This document shows positions 17,619-26,216 of a DNA stretch of 64,000 nucleotides, piece by piece (the first letter of the stretch is position 1; every line of letters begins with the position of its first letter). The stretch lies in the NCBI RefSeq assembly GCF_020164785.1, contig NZ_JAIUGX010000001.1, positions 248,001 to 312,000 of the forward strand, written 5' to 3'. The position numbers and the translations under genes are program-made. Origin of the DNA: Mesorhizobium sp. ES1-1. Its GTDB lineage: Bacteria > Pseudomonadota > Alphaproteobacteria > Rhizobiales > Rhizobiaceae. The notes beneath the pieces are model-generated. The model saw only the letters and a program-made list of their open reading frames with translations, was not told the DNA's origin and did not search any database.

Positions 17619-17996
17619 TCAACCCATGCGCCAGCCTAGGCCGAGAAACAACACTGCGGCAATCACGACGACAGCAAGAATTATCATGATGGGCCAGCTG
17701 AAAATCCCACGGCTCTTCGAACCATCCTGGTCAAAGCGTCGCATCGCCGAACCATGACTGGCAGCGTTAAATCCGGGCTCTACGTCGACACCAAGCGGTT
17801 GCGCGGTCAAGCTCGGGCCACGTGGTATGGAAGACATGTCTGGAGCCGTGGCTGCGCCGCCGGCTTCAGCGTCAGCTTCCATTGGCGCGGCCGCCGGATC
17901 GAAGCCTGACACCTTGTCGCCTGTCTTTCCCTGATCGATAGCGCCCCTGTCGGCGGCAGCTGAGCTTGGGTAGTCTCTCCCTGACGGTGTCGACAT
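17619..17996 (-). CDS. Small tail-anchored protein, function unknown
   Basis: A 125-aa protein with a hydrophilic, Ala/Gly/Pro/Asp-rich, probably disordered stretch of about 95 residues and a single hydrophobic segment near the C terminus (IMIILAVVVIAAVLFLGLGW). No known family was recognised. The ATG at 17996 has a good ribosome site (GAGGA about 8 bp upstream). It directly precedes the dihaem cytochrome on the same strand; with the upstream cytochrome start the two would be nearly overlapping (TGAAATG). The context suggests a membrane-attached partner of the cytochrome; the sequence alone shows no function. Confidence 0.7.
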   Translation of the reverse strand: MSTPSGRDYPSSAAADRGAIDQGKTGDKVSGFDPAAAPMEADAEAGGAATAPDMSSIPRGPSLTAQPLGVDVEPGFNAASHGSAMRRFDQDGSKSRGIFSWPIMIILAVVVIAAVLFLGLGWRMG

Positions 17997-18017
17997 ATTG
18001 TTTTCCTCAATTGGCCC

Positions 18018-19085
18018 TTACCAGGGCGTGAAATCCGTATCAGGCCGCACGCTCCGGCAGAACGCGCAAACCAGGTCGATGGTGGCTTCGATGTCGTCCA
18101 GGCACAAAACCTCTGACGGCGTGTGCATGTAGCGCAAAGGAACCGAGAGGAGGCCCGTCGCCACCCCGCCTCTGTTCGTCTGCATGAGCCGCGCGTCGGT
18201 TGGGCTTTTGTCGCCATAGGCCTGCAACTGGTAGGGAATGCCGTCACGGTCCGCGGCGGTCTTCAGAAGATCAAACACAACCGGGTTGGTGTTTGGACCC
18301 TGCGAAATTCCCGGCCCTTTGCCGAGATCGAGCTTGCCCTGATCCTCAGGCCTAGCAAGGGGATAGTCCATGGCAACACCCATATCGACAGCGATCGCTG
18401 CATGCGGCGCCAGATTGAATGCAGCGGTCTGGGCGCCTCTGGAGCCGATTTCTTCCTGCACCGTGCCCAGGACATAAACGCCGACATCAGGATGGAGGCC
18501 GCCATCTTCCTTCAGTCGCCTGACGATCTCGCTGCCGATAAAGAGCCCGGCCTTGTTGTCGAAGGCGCGCGCGACCGCCCGGTTGCCAAGCAGCGTGGCG
18601 AACTCCGCCTTCAGGGTGACCGGGCTGCCGATCTTCACGACGGCCTCTGCTTCTTCCCTGGTGGTGGCCCCTATATCGATCCACAAGTCCTTGAGGGTCG
18701 GGGTTTGGCTGCTGTCGGCCATTTTGAAGGTTTGGATCGCCTTGCGGCCGATGACGCCCGCGACGCGCTCATGGCCATGCACCCACACCCGCTGACCGAT
18801 CTCGGTGGCGACGTCCGTGCCGCCTATCTCGTTGAAAAATAGAAAGCCGTCCTCATCGATGTAGTGGACGATGAAACCGATCTCATCCATGTGGCCGGCG
18901 TACATGATGCGCAGCCCCGCGTCAGGGTTCAGCACCGCACTCACATTGCCCATGACGTCGATCGTAAGCCTGTCGGCAAACTCTCCGACATAGTCACGGT
19001 AAAGAGTGGCAACAGGCTGTTCGAAGCCGCTTGGTGACGGCGCCTCTATCAACGCTTCGAGGTAAGCAAGAGATTGGTCGCGCAC
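18018..19085 (-). CDS. M42-family metalloaminopeptidase
   Basis: A 355-aa cytoplasmic peptidase of the FrvX/glutamyl-aminopeptidase (M42) family, which trims N-terminal residues from peptides using a two-metal site. The expected residues are present: His in AGHMDEIGF, Asp in AFDNKAG, the paired glutamates of VQEEIGSRGA, Asp in AVDMG, and His in YMHTPSE. The frame extends upstream, but the GTG at 19085 has GGAGAA 6 bp before it and fits the family N terminus, so that start is used. It lies upstream of the tail-anchored protein on the same strand (21-bp gap); no functional link is obvious. Confidence 0.93.
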   Translation of the reverse strand: MRDQSLAYLEALIEAPSPSGFEQPVATLYRDYVGEFADRLTIDVMGNVSAVLNPDAGLRIMYAGHMDEIGFIVHYIDEDGFLFFNEIGGTDVATEIGQRVWVHGHERVAGVIGRKAIQTFKMADSSQTPTLKDLWIDIGATTREEAEAVVKIGSPVTLKAEFATLLGNRAVARAFDNKAGLFIGSEIVRRLKEDGGLHPDVGVYVLGTVQEEIGSRGAQTAAFNLAPHAAIAVDMGVAMDYPLARPEDQGKLDLGKGPGISQGPNTNPVVFDLLKTAADRDGIPYQLQAYGDKSPTDARLMQTNRGGVATGLLSVPLRYMHTPSEVLCLDDIEATIDLVCAFCRSVRPDTDFTPW

Positions 19086-19312
19086 ATTGTTCTCCCAGAT
19101 CTGGCGGTGGGCTCGGGATCCTAACCTGCCGCCAAACTCTTCGTTCCGCTCTAATTGAAGGGCGGTACCGGCAATCGGCTTCGCGTGCCGGGCAACATTC
19201 CCGTCGACCATTCGAGCGCACGAGCCTTGCCATATATCCGCGAGACGAAAAACGTCGGAACCAACTGGGGCGAACCAAGTTGCGTTAGGTTAAGCTTAGA
19301 TCGGGGTTTGGA

Positions 19313-21106
19313 ATGACTGAAATGCCGCAGGCCGATGGCATCGCCACTGTGAGCCCGGGGATGGAAGGCGACGAGAAGCGGGACTTCGACTACCAGGATT
19401 TTTTCGAGAACGGTGCAGTTGCGCTGCGTCTTGTGGGGGCAGACGGGATTATCCTGCATGCCAACCAAGCCGAACTCGACCTGTTGGGCTATCCCGCGGC
19501 GGAGTATATCGGCCGGCACATCGGCGAGTATTATGCCGAACAGGCCACCAGCGACGACATTTTAGGGCGCCTCGCCCGTGGCGAAAAGATCGTCAGATAT
19601 CCGGTCCGGATGAGAGCCCGAGATGGTTCGATCAAGCATCTCGAAATCACCTCTAGCGGCCATTTCCGCGACGGCCGGCTAGTCAACGCCCGATGCTTCA
19701 CCGTCGACGTCACCGACCTGGAGCGGACACGCCTGGAGCTCAAGCAAAGGATCAATACCTATCACCAGATCCTCGACGGCCTTCCGGTCGCCATCTACAC
19801 GACCGACCGGGATGGCACGATCACCTATTATAACAGCGCTGCCGCCGAGCTCGCAGGCCGCCAACCGCTGATCGGGCACGACAAATGGTGTGTGACCTTC
19901 AAGCTGTTCACGGCGGATGGAAACGAATTGCCGCATGACGAGTGTCCGATGGCCATCGCGCTCAAGGAGAATCGACCTGTCCGCAACCAGGAGGCCATCG
20001 CGCAACGACCGGACGGGTCCTTCTTCCCGTTCCTGCCTCATCCGACGCCGCTACGGGACGAGAATGGCGAATTGATCGGCGCCGTGAACATGCTGCTCGA
20101 CCTCACGGACCGCCAGCGGGCCGAAGAGGTCAAACAGCACCTGTCCGCTATTGTGGAATCCTCGTTCGACGCCATCGTGAGCAAGGATCTCAACACTATC
20201 ATCAAGAGCTGGAACCATGGCGCGGAACGGCTTTTCGGCTATACGGCGGAGGAAGCAATCGGCAAGTCGGTGACAATGCTGATCCCGGATGATCACCAGG
20301 ATGAGGAGCCCCGCATCCTCGAACGCATCCGCCGCGGCGAGCGGGTCGAGACCCTCGAGACGGTACGTCGGCGAAAGGACGGCAGCCTTGTGCCCGTGTC
20401 GCTGACGATATCGCCTGTGCGCAATGCCTCAGGTCAGATCGTCGGCGCCTCGAAGATCGCGCGGGACATCACCTCGGCACGGGAAAACGAGCAACGCATC
20501 CGCATGCTGATGCGCGAGGTCAACCATCGGGTCAAGAATCAGTATTCGGTGATCCTGTCGATGATCCGAGAGACCAACAAACGGTCGGAAACACCGGACC
20601 AGTTCGAGGCCCAGGTGCGCGAGCGCATCATGGCGCTGTCGCGATCCCACGACCTTCTGGTATCGGGCGACTGGAAAGGAGCCACCATCAAGGAGCTCCT
20701 GACCGCCCAGGCCAAACCTTTCCCGCGGGGTGAGTTCATCGATATGGACGGCCCGTCCGTAGTACTCAGTCCTAATGCCGTCCAGCATCTCGGGATCGCC
20801 TTCCACGAGCTCGCGACCAACTCCGCCAAATACGGCGTGCTCTCGGGCGACGACGGGACGATCTCGGTGAGTTGGAAAACCACCGGGTCCGGCGAAGCCC
20901 GTCTTTTTCACCTTAGCTGGGTGGAAAAGGATGGTCCGCAGGTCCAGAGCATCGTGCAGGGTGGCTTCGGATCCGTGGTTCTGAAGCGCGTTGCGCCCAC
21001 GGCGGTGGGTGGCCATGCAAATCTCGACTATGGGTCGCATGGGATAAGCTGGACTTTGGAGGCGCCGTTGGCCGGGGTGGGAACATCCGCAAGCAGCGAG
21101 ACCTGA
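19313..21106 (+). CDS. PAS-containing HWE-family sensor histidine kinase
   Basis: A 597-aa cytoplasmic sensor kinase. Three PAS domains (about residues 25-130, 145-260 and 275-390) precede an HWE/HisKA_2 kinase core. The phospho-acceptor is His405 in EVNHRVKN. The ATP-binding part has AFHELATNSAKYG and the WxE of SWVEKDGP that names the family. Such kinases are common in Rhizobiales and feed general stress or light/redox responses. No response regulator gene is adjacent, so it is an orphan here. The ATG at 19313 is used; its ribosome site is weak. It is divergent from the M42 peptidase gene across 227 bp. Confidence 0.93.
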   Translation: MTEMPQADGIATVSPGMEGDEKRDFDYQDFFENGAVALRLVGADGIILHANQAELDLLGYPAAEYIGRHIGEYYAEQATSDDILGRLARGEKIVRYPVRMRARDGSIKHLEITSSGHFRDGRLVNARCFTVDVTDLERTRLELKQRINTYHQILDGLPVAIYTTDRDGTITYYNSAAAELAGRQPLIGHDKWCVTFKLFTADGNELPHDECPMAIALKENRPVRNQEAIAQRPDGSFFPFLPHPTPLRDENGELIGAVNMLLDLTDRQRAEEVKQHLSAIVESSFDAIVSKDLNTIIKSWNHGAERLFGYTAEEAIGKSVTMLIPDDHQDEEPRILERIRRGERVETLETVRRRKDGSLVPVSLTISPVRNASGQIVGASKIARDITSARENEQRIRMLMREVNHRVKNQYSVILSMIRETNKRSETPDQFEAQVRERIMALSRSHDLLVSGDWKGATIKELLTAQAKPFPRGEFIDMDGPSVVLSPNAVQHLGIAFHELATNSAKYGVLSGDDGTISVSWKTTGSGEARLFHLSWVEKDGPQVQSIVQGGFGSVVLKRVAPTAVGGHANLDYGSHGISWTLEAPLAGVGTSASSET

Positions 21107-21196
21107 AGGTCGCACGGCGTACTCGATCAGGCCTCACTCGTACCCCGACATCATCATCGTCGAGCGCCGGCCTGCAGCGTTGGATGCCAAGGCAGG

Positions 21197-22648
21197 CTAG
21201 CTCTCGTCTGCCAACGCCTTGATAAAGGATCGTCGCCACTCCGCAGCATCATTACGCTTGATACGCTTGAGCAGTGCGCCATGCCTTTCAATCCTCTCGT
21301 TCAACGGCATTGCGAGCGCCGTCGCCATTGCGTCAGCGACCTCGTCGACCGAATACGGATTAACGATCAAAGATTCCGCAAGCTGTTCCGCCGCGCCTGC
21401 AAAACGAGACAACACCAGGACCCCGGGGTCGCTCTCGTCCTGTGCGGCGATGTATTCCATCGCGACCAGGTTCATTCCATCTCGAAGCGGTGTAACCAAA
21501 CCGACCTGGCTGGCGCGCAAGAGACCGGCTAGCCGCGAGCGTGGTACGGCGCGGTGGATGTAGCGGATCGGGGTCCAGGCCAGATCCGCGTATCTTCCGT
21601 TCACTGCGCCGGCAGTCGCCTCGAGCTGCCCACGGATTTCAGCATAGGCGCTGACCTCCTCGCGTGTGGGCGACGCAATCTGCAGATAGGTTGCCGCCCG
21701 CTCGTGTTCCGGATGCCGTTCCAGAAGGCGCGCGAAGGCCTGCATGCGGCCAGGCAGGCCTTTGGAGTAATCAAGGCGATCGACCCCGATGATCTGTTTG
21801 AGACCCAGAATCTGCCGGCGCATGGAATCAATCTGCACATCCTCGGCCGCCTCGCTGGCCATGCGAGCGAAGGAATCAACGTCGATGCCAATGGGGAAGC
21901 ACTTCGTCAGCACCGTCCGGCCATTGGCCTCAGCCGCTCCTGCGGCGTCGAAGCTTGTGGAATTGGTCGCATGAACCGAGCGCCGAAAATTCGCCACGTC
22001 GGTTTCGGTCTGAAAACCCACAACATCATACTGAAGAAAATTCTCAATAAGCTCGGCGTGATCGGGCGTGGCTACGAACAGGTCAGGCGGCGGAAACGGT
22101 ATGTGAAGGAAAAAGCCGATGCGATTGCGAACGCCCAGCCGCCGCAATTCGGCGGCCAAAGGGATGAGGTGGTAATCTTGAACCCAGATGAGGTCGTCAT
22201 TGCCTGACAGCAGCCCGGCGAGCGCCTGCGCAAAGCGCGCATTGATCTGCCTATAGGCCTGTAGAAACTCTTGCCGGTGATCCACAAGGTCGAGCCGATA
22301 GTGGAAAAGCGGCCAGAGCGTAGTGTTGGCATAGCCGTTATAATACGCTGAGTATTCTTCGCGCGGCAGGGTCAGCGCCGCCGTCTCGATCCTGCCATGG
22401 CGTTCCATGCGGATGAGCGGCGGCTCGTCCGCTCCTGAATCCTGGTGTTCTGAACTTGCACCCAGCCACAGCCCTCCCCGCTCAGCCAGGGCATCCGCCA
22501 CCCCGACCGCCAGCCCGCCAGCTTGCGACAGGTCGCGAACGTTACCCAACCGGTTCGAGACGACAACTAGGCGACGCGGCATGGCATCGTCGCCGGTTCG
22601 CCGCGCCACGCCCAATACGTCGCCATGATCGGTGGGATCGTCAGCCAT
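21197..22648 (-). CDS. otsA: Alpha,alpha-trehalose-phosphate synthase (UDP-forming)
   Basis: A GT20 enzyme that joins glucose from UDP-glucose to glucose-6-phosphate, the first step to the osmoprotectant trehalose. Family blocks are complete: RLVVVSNR, NGYANTTLWPLFHY, VQDYHLIPLA, FFLHIPFPP, GVDRLDYSKGLPGR and, near the end, GMNLVAMEY. The given start makes 483 aa; the family usually begins at MPRRLVVVSNR, so the ATG at 22582 is a good alternative. The companion phosphatase OtsB is not in the window; the HAD protein 200 bp upstream belongs to another HAD class. The gene is the last on its strand before the HWE kinase. Confidence 0.96.
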   Translation of the reverse strand: MADDPTDHGDVLGVARRTGDDAMPRRLVVVSNRLGNVRDLSQAGGLAVGVADALAERGGLWLGASSEHQDSGADEPPLIRMERHGRIETAALTLPREEYSAYYNGYANTTLWPLFHYRLDLVDHRQEFLQAYRQINARFAQALAGLLSGNDDLIWVQDYHLIPLAAELRRLGVRNRIGFFLHIPFPPPDLFVATPDHAELIENFLQYDVVGFQTETDVANFRRSVHATNSTSFDAAGAAEANGRTVLTKCFPIGIDVDSFARMASEAAEDVQIDSMRRQILGLKQIIGVDRLDYSKGLPGRMQAFARLLERHPEHERAATYLQIASPTREEVSAYAEIRGQLEATAGAVNGRYADLAWTPIRYIHRAVPRSRLAGLLRASQVGLVTPLRDGMNLVAMEYIAAQDESDPGVLVLSRFAGAAEQLAESLIVNPYSVDEVADAMATALAMPLNERIERHGALLKRIKRNDAAEWRRSFIKALADES

Positions 22649-22829
22649 TTTCGAGCCGTCTTTGAAATTTCAATTTGATCGCTGCAACAAGAGAGCCCCA
22701 GCTGGGAGACCCTCGGGGAACGGTCTGCCCCCGCCATTGTTCCACTGCTCCAGGCAGCGTCCGCCAGCATCATATGAAAGTCTGGCCCTGCTGCGGCTTG
22801 ATTGTGCAGTTCCCTGGAGAACGGCTCCT

Positions 22830-22845
22830 ACGGGCATAGGCCCGT
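22830..22845 (-). terminator. Hairpin downstream of the HAD phosphatase gene
   Basis: A perfect 6-bp stem (ACGGGC/GCCCGT) with a 4-nt loop lies just after the stop of the HAD gene, with a second small hairpin (GGAG/CTCC) beside it. There is no T run on the minus strand, so termination is possible but not assured. Confidence 0.35.
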
Positions 22846-22850
22846 GACCA

Positions 22851-23702
22851 TCAACGCCAGCGAAATGAGCCGATGATATAGTTGGGCTGACTGTTGCACC
22901 GCGCGAAAAGACCGGCAAGATCGGCTTCATCGGCCAATATCCCGGAAAGGACCAGAGCAGTCGCCATGCCAGCGCGGTTGCCCCCGGCGACGTCGTGCTC
23001 GAGGCTGTCGCCGACGCAGACCACACTACCCAATTCGGGATTTCCAACGATTGCCAGTGCCGCCTCGTAGATCGCGGGGAAAGGCTTGCCGATCCGTATA
23101 GCGCTGCCGCCGAGTTGTTCGTAAAGATCGGCGATCTCGCCGGCGCCAAATCGCGGACCTGCCGTTGTCAGCATGGTCCGGTCGGGATTTGTGCAGAAGC
23201 ATGGCACCCGCCGCGCCGCTGCCGGACGCAGCAATTCCCTGTAATGATCGAGATCATAGCGATCGCCCTCGCTGGCCGAAATCAGGACTAGTTCGGCATC
23301 ATCGCCGTGATTGGTCAAGGCCAGCGGCAGTCCCTCGATGGCGGAACGGTCGCCGTCTCGGCTGATCAGCAGGCATCTCGTCTCGTGGCGCAACACTCCC
23401 GTTGCGGCCATTTCGTGGAAAGACCGCCACGCCACTTCACCCGAGGAAACAAATTGGTCCCAGCTTCCAGGTTCGAAGCCGAGCTTCAGCAAGCGGCGCT
23501 CGTTGGGTTCGGCTCGCTTACCCGAATTCGAGATCAGCACGATGGTTTTTCCAGCACCTTTGAGCGCCGACAGGGCTTGGACCGCGCCAGGATATGGACT
23601 CGCGCCATCGTGCAGCACGCCGAACTGGTCGAGCAGAAACACTTGATATCGCTCGGCCAGCGCGGCGATGCCGTCTAGGCGTTGGGGTGCTTCCGCCGTC
23701 AT
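22851..23702 (-). CDS. HAD-superfamily class IIA phosphatase (TIGR01459-like)
   Basis: A 283-aa hydrolase of the NagD-like HAD class IIA. It has the nucleophile motif FLLDQFGVLHDG, the serine motif VLISNSG, a cap domain in the middle, and the late motifs IGKPFPAIYEAAL and CVGDSLEHDVAG. It should remove phosphate from a small metabolite. The ATG at 23702 overlaps the stop of the FGGY kinase (ATGA), so it belongs to the aldolase-kinase operon; the longer upstream reading is inside the kinase gene and is rejected. A role in recycling a phosphorylated side product of sugar breakdown is an inference. Confidence 0.88.
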   Translation of the reverse strand: MTAEAPQRLDGIAALAERYQVFLLDQFGVLHDGASPYPGAVQALSALKGAGKTIVLISNSGKRAEPNERRLLKLGFEPGSWDQFVSSGEVAWRSFHEMAATGVLRHETRCLLISRDGDRSAIEGLPLALTNHGDDAELVLISASEGDRYDLDHYRELLRPAAARRVPCFCTNPDRTMLTTAGPRFGAGEIADLYEQLGGSAIRIGKPFPAIYEAALAIVGNPELGSVVCVGDSLEHDVAGGNRAGMATALVLSGILADEADLAGLFARCNSQPNYIIGSFRWR

Positions 23703-24985
23703 AGAAGCCCCGCTGCGCCCGCGCCCTTCAAGGCCAATCGCGCCGTCCCGGCCGCCGCCTCTTCCGACAGGGCCGGCAAGAACGCGACGCCAAGCTTGCG
23801 TTGCCGGATCGTCGTCCACGCTGGATTTGCCGCACCGCCGCCTACGCTCCTGACCGATGTCAGCCGGGGGGCGCCAAGTTCGGCAAGCCGGCGATAGCCA
23901 AGCGCTTCGATCGCCGCCATGCCCTCGAACATTGCTTTCAAGAAGTCGGCATCGTCGGCGGGCCGCGGCTCGAGGCGCGGCGGCAAGGTGGGATCGGCTA
24001 TGGGGAAGCGTTCGCCCGGTGCGGCCAGCGGATAATAGTCGAGGCCGGTGTCGGTCGCCGGATCGATTTGCTCGCTTAGCTCGACGATGCGGGAAACGGG
24101 GAAATGCTGGATCAGCACCTTACCGCCTGAATTCGACGCGCCGCCAGCCAGATAGGCATCTCCCAGCCGGTGGCTATAGATGCCGAATTGCGGCGCCGAG
24201 ATCGGCCGGTCGGACAGGATCTTGACGGTAAGCGACGAACCGAGTGCGCTGACGCCGTCGCCGGCCGCCTCGGCGCCTGTTGCCAGGAACGACGCGCAGC
24301 CGTCGGTGGTGCCGGCGACCACCACAATGTCGCGCGCAAGACCGAACTTATCGGCGGCGCTTTGGGAAAGCGTCCCGGTGATATCGCCCGGTCGCACGAT
24401 TCGAGGAAGGAGTTCCATGCGCATGCCCGTCGCCGCGATCCAGTCCGGCCAGCATCGGGCCTCGACGTCGTAGCCCGTTTTCAGCGCATTGTTCTCATCG
24501 CTCACGTCGAAGCGGCCGGACAACTGTCCGGCGATCCAGTCGGCCTGGTGCAGCATCTTCACCGCATCGGACATGCCGTGCAGTTGTTGAAACCAGAGTG
24601 CCTTTGCAAGGCCGGAGGTCGGCCCGTGCGCAGCACTCTGCTGGGAGGCCAGGCGCCCGATTGCGGCCAAGACCGCATCGTCGGCAACCTTGTCGTTGTA
24701 CATCAGCGGTTCGGAGAGCGGCCGCCCGGCGCCGTCTACCGGCAGCAGCGTGCCGGAAGTACCATCGACGGCGATCGCGCGGACAGCCCTGCGATCAATC
24801 CGGGAAAGCAGTTCGGCCAGCGCCGCGCCAACCGCCTCCCACCATGCGGCAGGGTCGCGGGCGTTCAGGCCGAACCCGTCGAGTGAAACGGCGACTTGCG
24901 CGGCGACGGAAAAGTCAGGACGCATGGCAACGGCGCGGGCACCCGAGGTGCCGATGTCGATCCCTATTGCAAGCGGGCCGATCAT
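23699..24985 (-). CDS. FGGY-family carbohydrate kinase (first copy)
   Basis: A 428-aa sugar kinase. The N-terminal GIDIGTSGARAV phosphate loop, VDGTSGT, GTTDGCAS and the late SVGGGAANPAW nucleotide-binding motif are typical of the FGGY family, in the shorter D-ribulokinase-like branch. It should phosphorylate a ketose or polyol. It is only 9 bp downstream of the class II aldolase gene and overlaps the HAD gene, making a three-gene operon divergent from DeoR. It is clearly different in sequence from the second FGGY kinase at 26996-28375, so the two probably act on different substrates or steps. Confidence 0.9.
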   Translation of the reverse strand: MIGPLAIGIDIGTSGARAVAMRPDFSVAAQVAVSLDGFGLNARDPAAWWEAVGAALAELLSRIDRRAVRAIAVDGTSGTLLPVDGAGRPLSEPLMYNDKVADDAVLAAIGRLASQQSAAHGPTSGLAKALWFQQLHGMSDAVKMLHQADWIAGQLSGRFDVSDENNALKTGYDVEARCWPDWIAATGMRMELLPRIVRPGDITGTLSQSAADKFGLARDIVVVAGTTDGCASFLATGAEAAGDGVSALGSSLTVKILSDRPISAPQFGIYSHRLGDAYLAGGASNSGGKVLIQHFPVSRIVELSEQIDPATDTGLDYYPLAAPGERFPIADPTLPPRLEPRPADDADFLKAMFEGMAAIEALGYRRLAELGAPRLTSVRSVGGGAANPAWTTIRQRKLGVAFLPALSEEAAAGTARLALKGAGAAGLL

Positions 24986-24994
24986 GGAGCCATG

Positions 24995-26038
24995 TCAGCT
25001 ATTGGCGGCGTTGAGCTTCTGGCGATATTTTTCGGCGTCCCAGTTGATCAGTTCGTCATTCTCCGCTGGGGTGAGATAGTTCAGCTTCGCGTGGACGTCG
25101 ATCCGCGCCGTCACGTCGGCGAGGCAGCGTTGCATAGCGTCGGCGCCGGGGCTGGTATCGCCGCGCATGAGCACGCCGAACCCCGGAAACAGGATCGCCG
25201 CCGGCGCCTCGCCGAGCCGCTGGGCCACGCGCTTCGCGTCCTCGCCCGCTTGAGCCACGACCGAACCTTCGCCTAGGAAAATGACGTGGTCGGGATAGAG
25301 GCTTCCGCCGGAAGCCATACGGCGGCTTTCGGGGTCGATCGCCACTCGATGCGCCTCGATGTCCGCTGGCAATCTGTAGCCGCTGTCGCGGGCGAGCGCC
25401 GTCAATGCCGCGGTGTCGGGCTCGGCCACATTGCGCGGCGGCCGGGCAAGCAAGCTTGTCACGCGTCGCAGCAGCTTTTCGGCCTCCGCGACGGTTTCGG
25501 CCGCGACGACCAGGCCGTGATTGCCAAGGATCAGGATGTCCACCCCCGGCCGCAGGCGCTCGGCAATGCCTTGAGCAAGTGGCAGGCCTGGCCGGCGATA
25601 GGGAACATACGCCCATTCATGGCCAGCAAGCCGCTTGGCGACCTCGGCCTCGCAGTCGGCCTGCACGGCCAGCGAAATGGTCTCGATACAATGGACATGC
25701 ACAACGACACGCTGCGGCATCAGCGCATGGACCGTGGTTTCTATCGATGGACGCAGCTTACGCGCGTTCAGTGCTTCGATGGTGAAGGTCTGCGGCCGTT
25801 CGGCGGCCGGGTCACGCCGTTCGATCGCATCGAGCAACGGCGGGATGCCCACCGGCACCATGATGTCTTCGGCGCACGCATCCCTCAGCCATGTGCCCGA
25901 GGCCTTGATCCAGAGCGTATCACCGGCTTTGAGCGAGGTATTGCCACCGGCGGCTTGGGTTAAATGCGGGTCGCTGCCGATGGAGGCCGAAAGCGCCCGC
26001 AAATCAGCCAGTTCCTGCGCGTCAGCTTGGCTTGCCAT
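24995..26038 (-). CDS. Class II aldolase/adducin-family protein
   Basis: A 347-aa zinc-dependent aldolase-family protein. The N-terminal domain shows AAGGNTSLK, KASGTWL and the zinc histidine pair in VVHVHCIET, followed by GNHGLVV. The family cleaves ketose-1-phosphates such as fuculose- or rhamnulose-1-phosphate, though some members are decarboxylases. At 347 residues it is longer than a plain aldolase (about 215-275) and has an additional C-terminal part of about 120 residues. The ATG at 26038 has AAAGG 5 bp upstream. It heads the operon aldolase-kinase-phosphatase, facing the DeoR gene across a short regulatory region. Confidence 0.88.
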   Translation of the reverse strand: MASQADAQELADLRALSASIGSDPHLTQAAGGNTSLKAGDTLWIKASGTWLRDACAEDIMVPVGIPPLLDAIERRDPAAERPQTFTIEALNARKLRPSIETTVHALMPQRVVVHVHCIETISLAVQADCEAEVAKRLAGHEWAYVPYRRPGLPLAQGIAERLRPGVDILILGNHGLVVAAETVAEAEKLLRRVTSLLARPPRNVAEPDTAALTALARDSGYRLPADIEAHRVAIDPESRRMASGGSLYPDHVIFLGEGSVVAQAGEDAKRVAQRLGEAPAAILFPGFGVLMRGDTSPGADAMQRCLADVTARIDVHAKLNYLTPAENDELINWDAEKYRQKLNAANS

Positions 26039-26216
26039 GGCGCCTTTACCTCAAACGCTTGCCGGAATCCCCTCACGGGACCGATGCTAGCGCTGATATC
26101 GCAGATGCGAGCGACTTACGTCAACAGTGATCTACTATCGTCAAAAGCGGCTTGCAAACTCGCAGCTATTGAGTAACTTGCACCATTGTCCATCGACTGT
26201 CCTGGGAGGAAAACGG
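26039..26216. promoter_or_regulatory. Divergent promoter region of the sugar locus with a 20-bp-spaced direct repeat
   Basis: The 178-bp region between the aldolase operon and the DeoR-ABC operon holds a hexamer CGTCAA at 26119-26124 repeated at 26139-26144, exactly 20 bp (two helical turns) apart and within similar flanks. DeoR-type regulators often bind such repeats, so this is a candidate operator for the DeoR protein encoded next door. GGAGGA at 26205-26210 is the ribosome site of that gene. Confidence 0.45.

Noticed and set aside
22851..23702. HAD protein as the missing trehalose phosphatase OtsB
   Set aside because: Its motifs (LLDQFGVLHDG, IGKPFPAIYE) are those of class IIA NagD-like HADs, and it overlaps the FGGY kinase gene rather than belonging with otsA.
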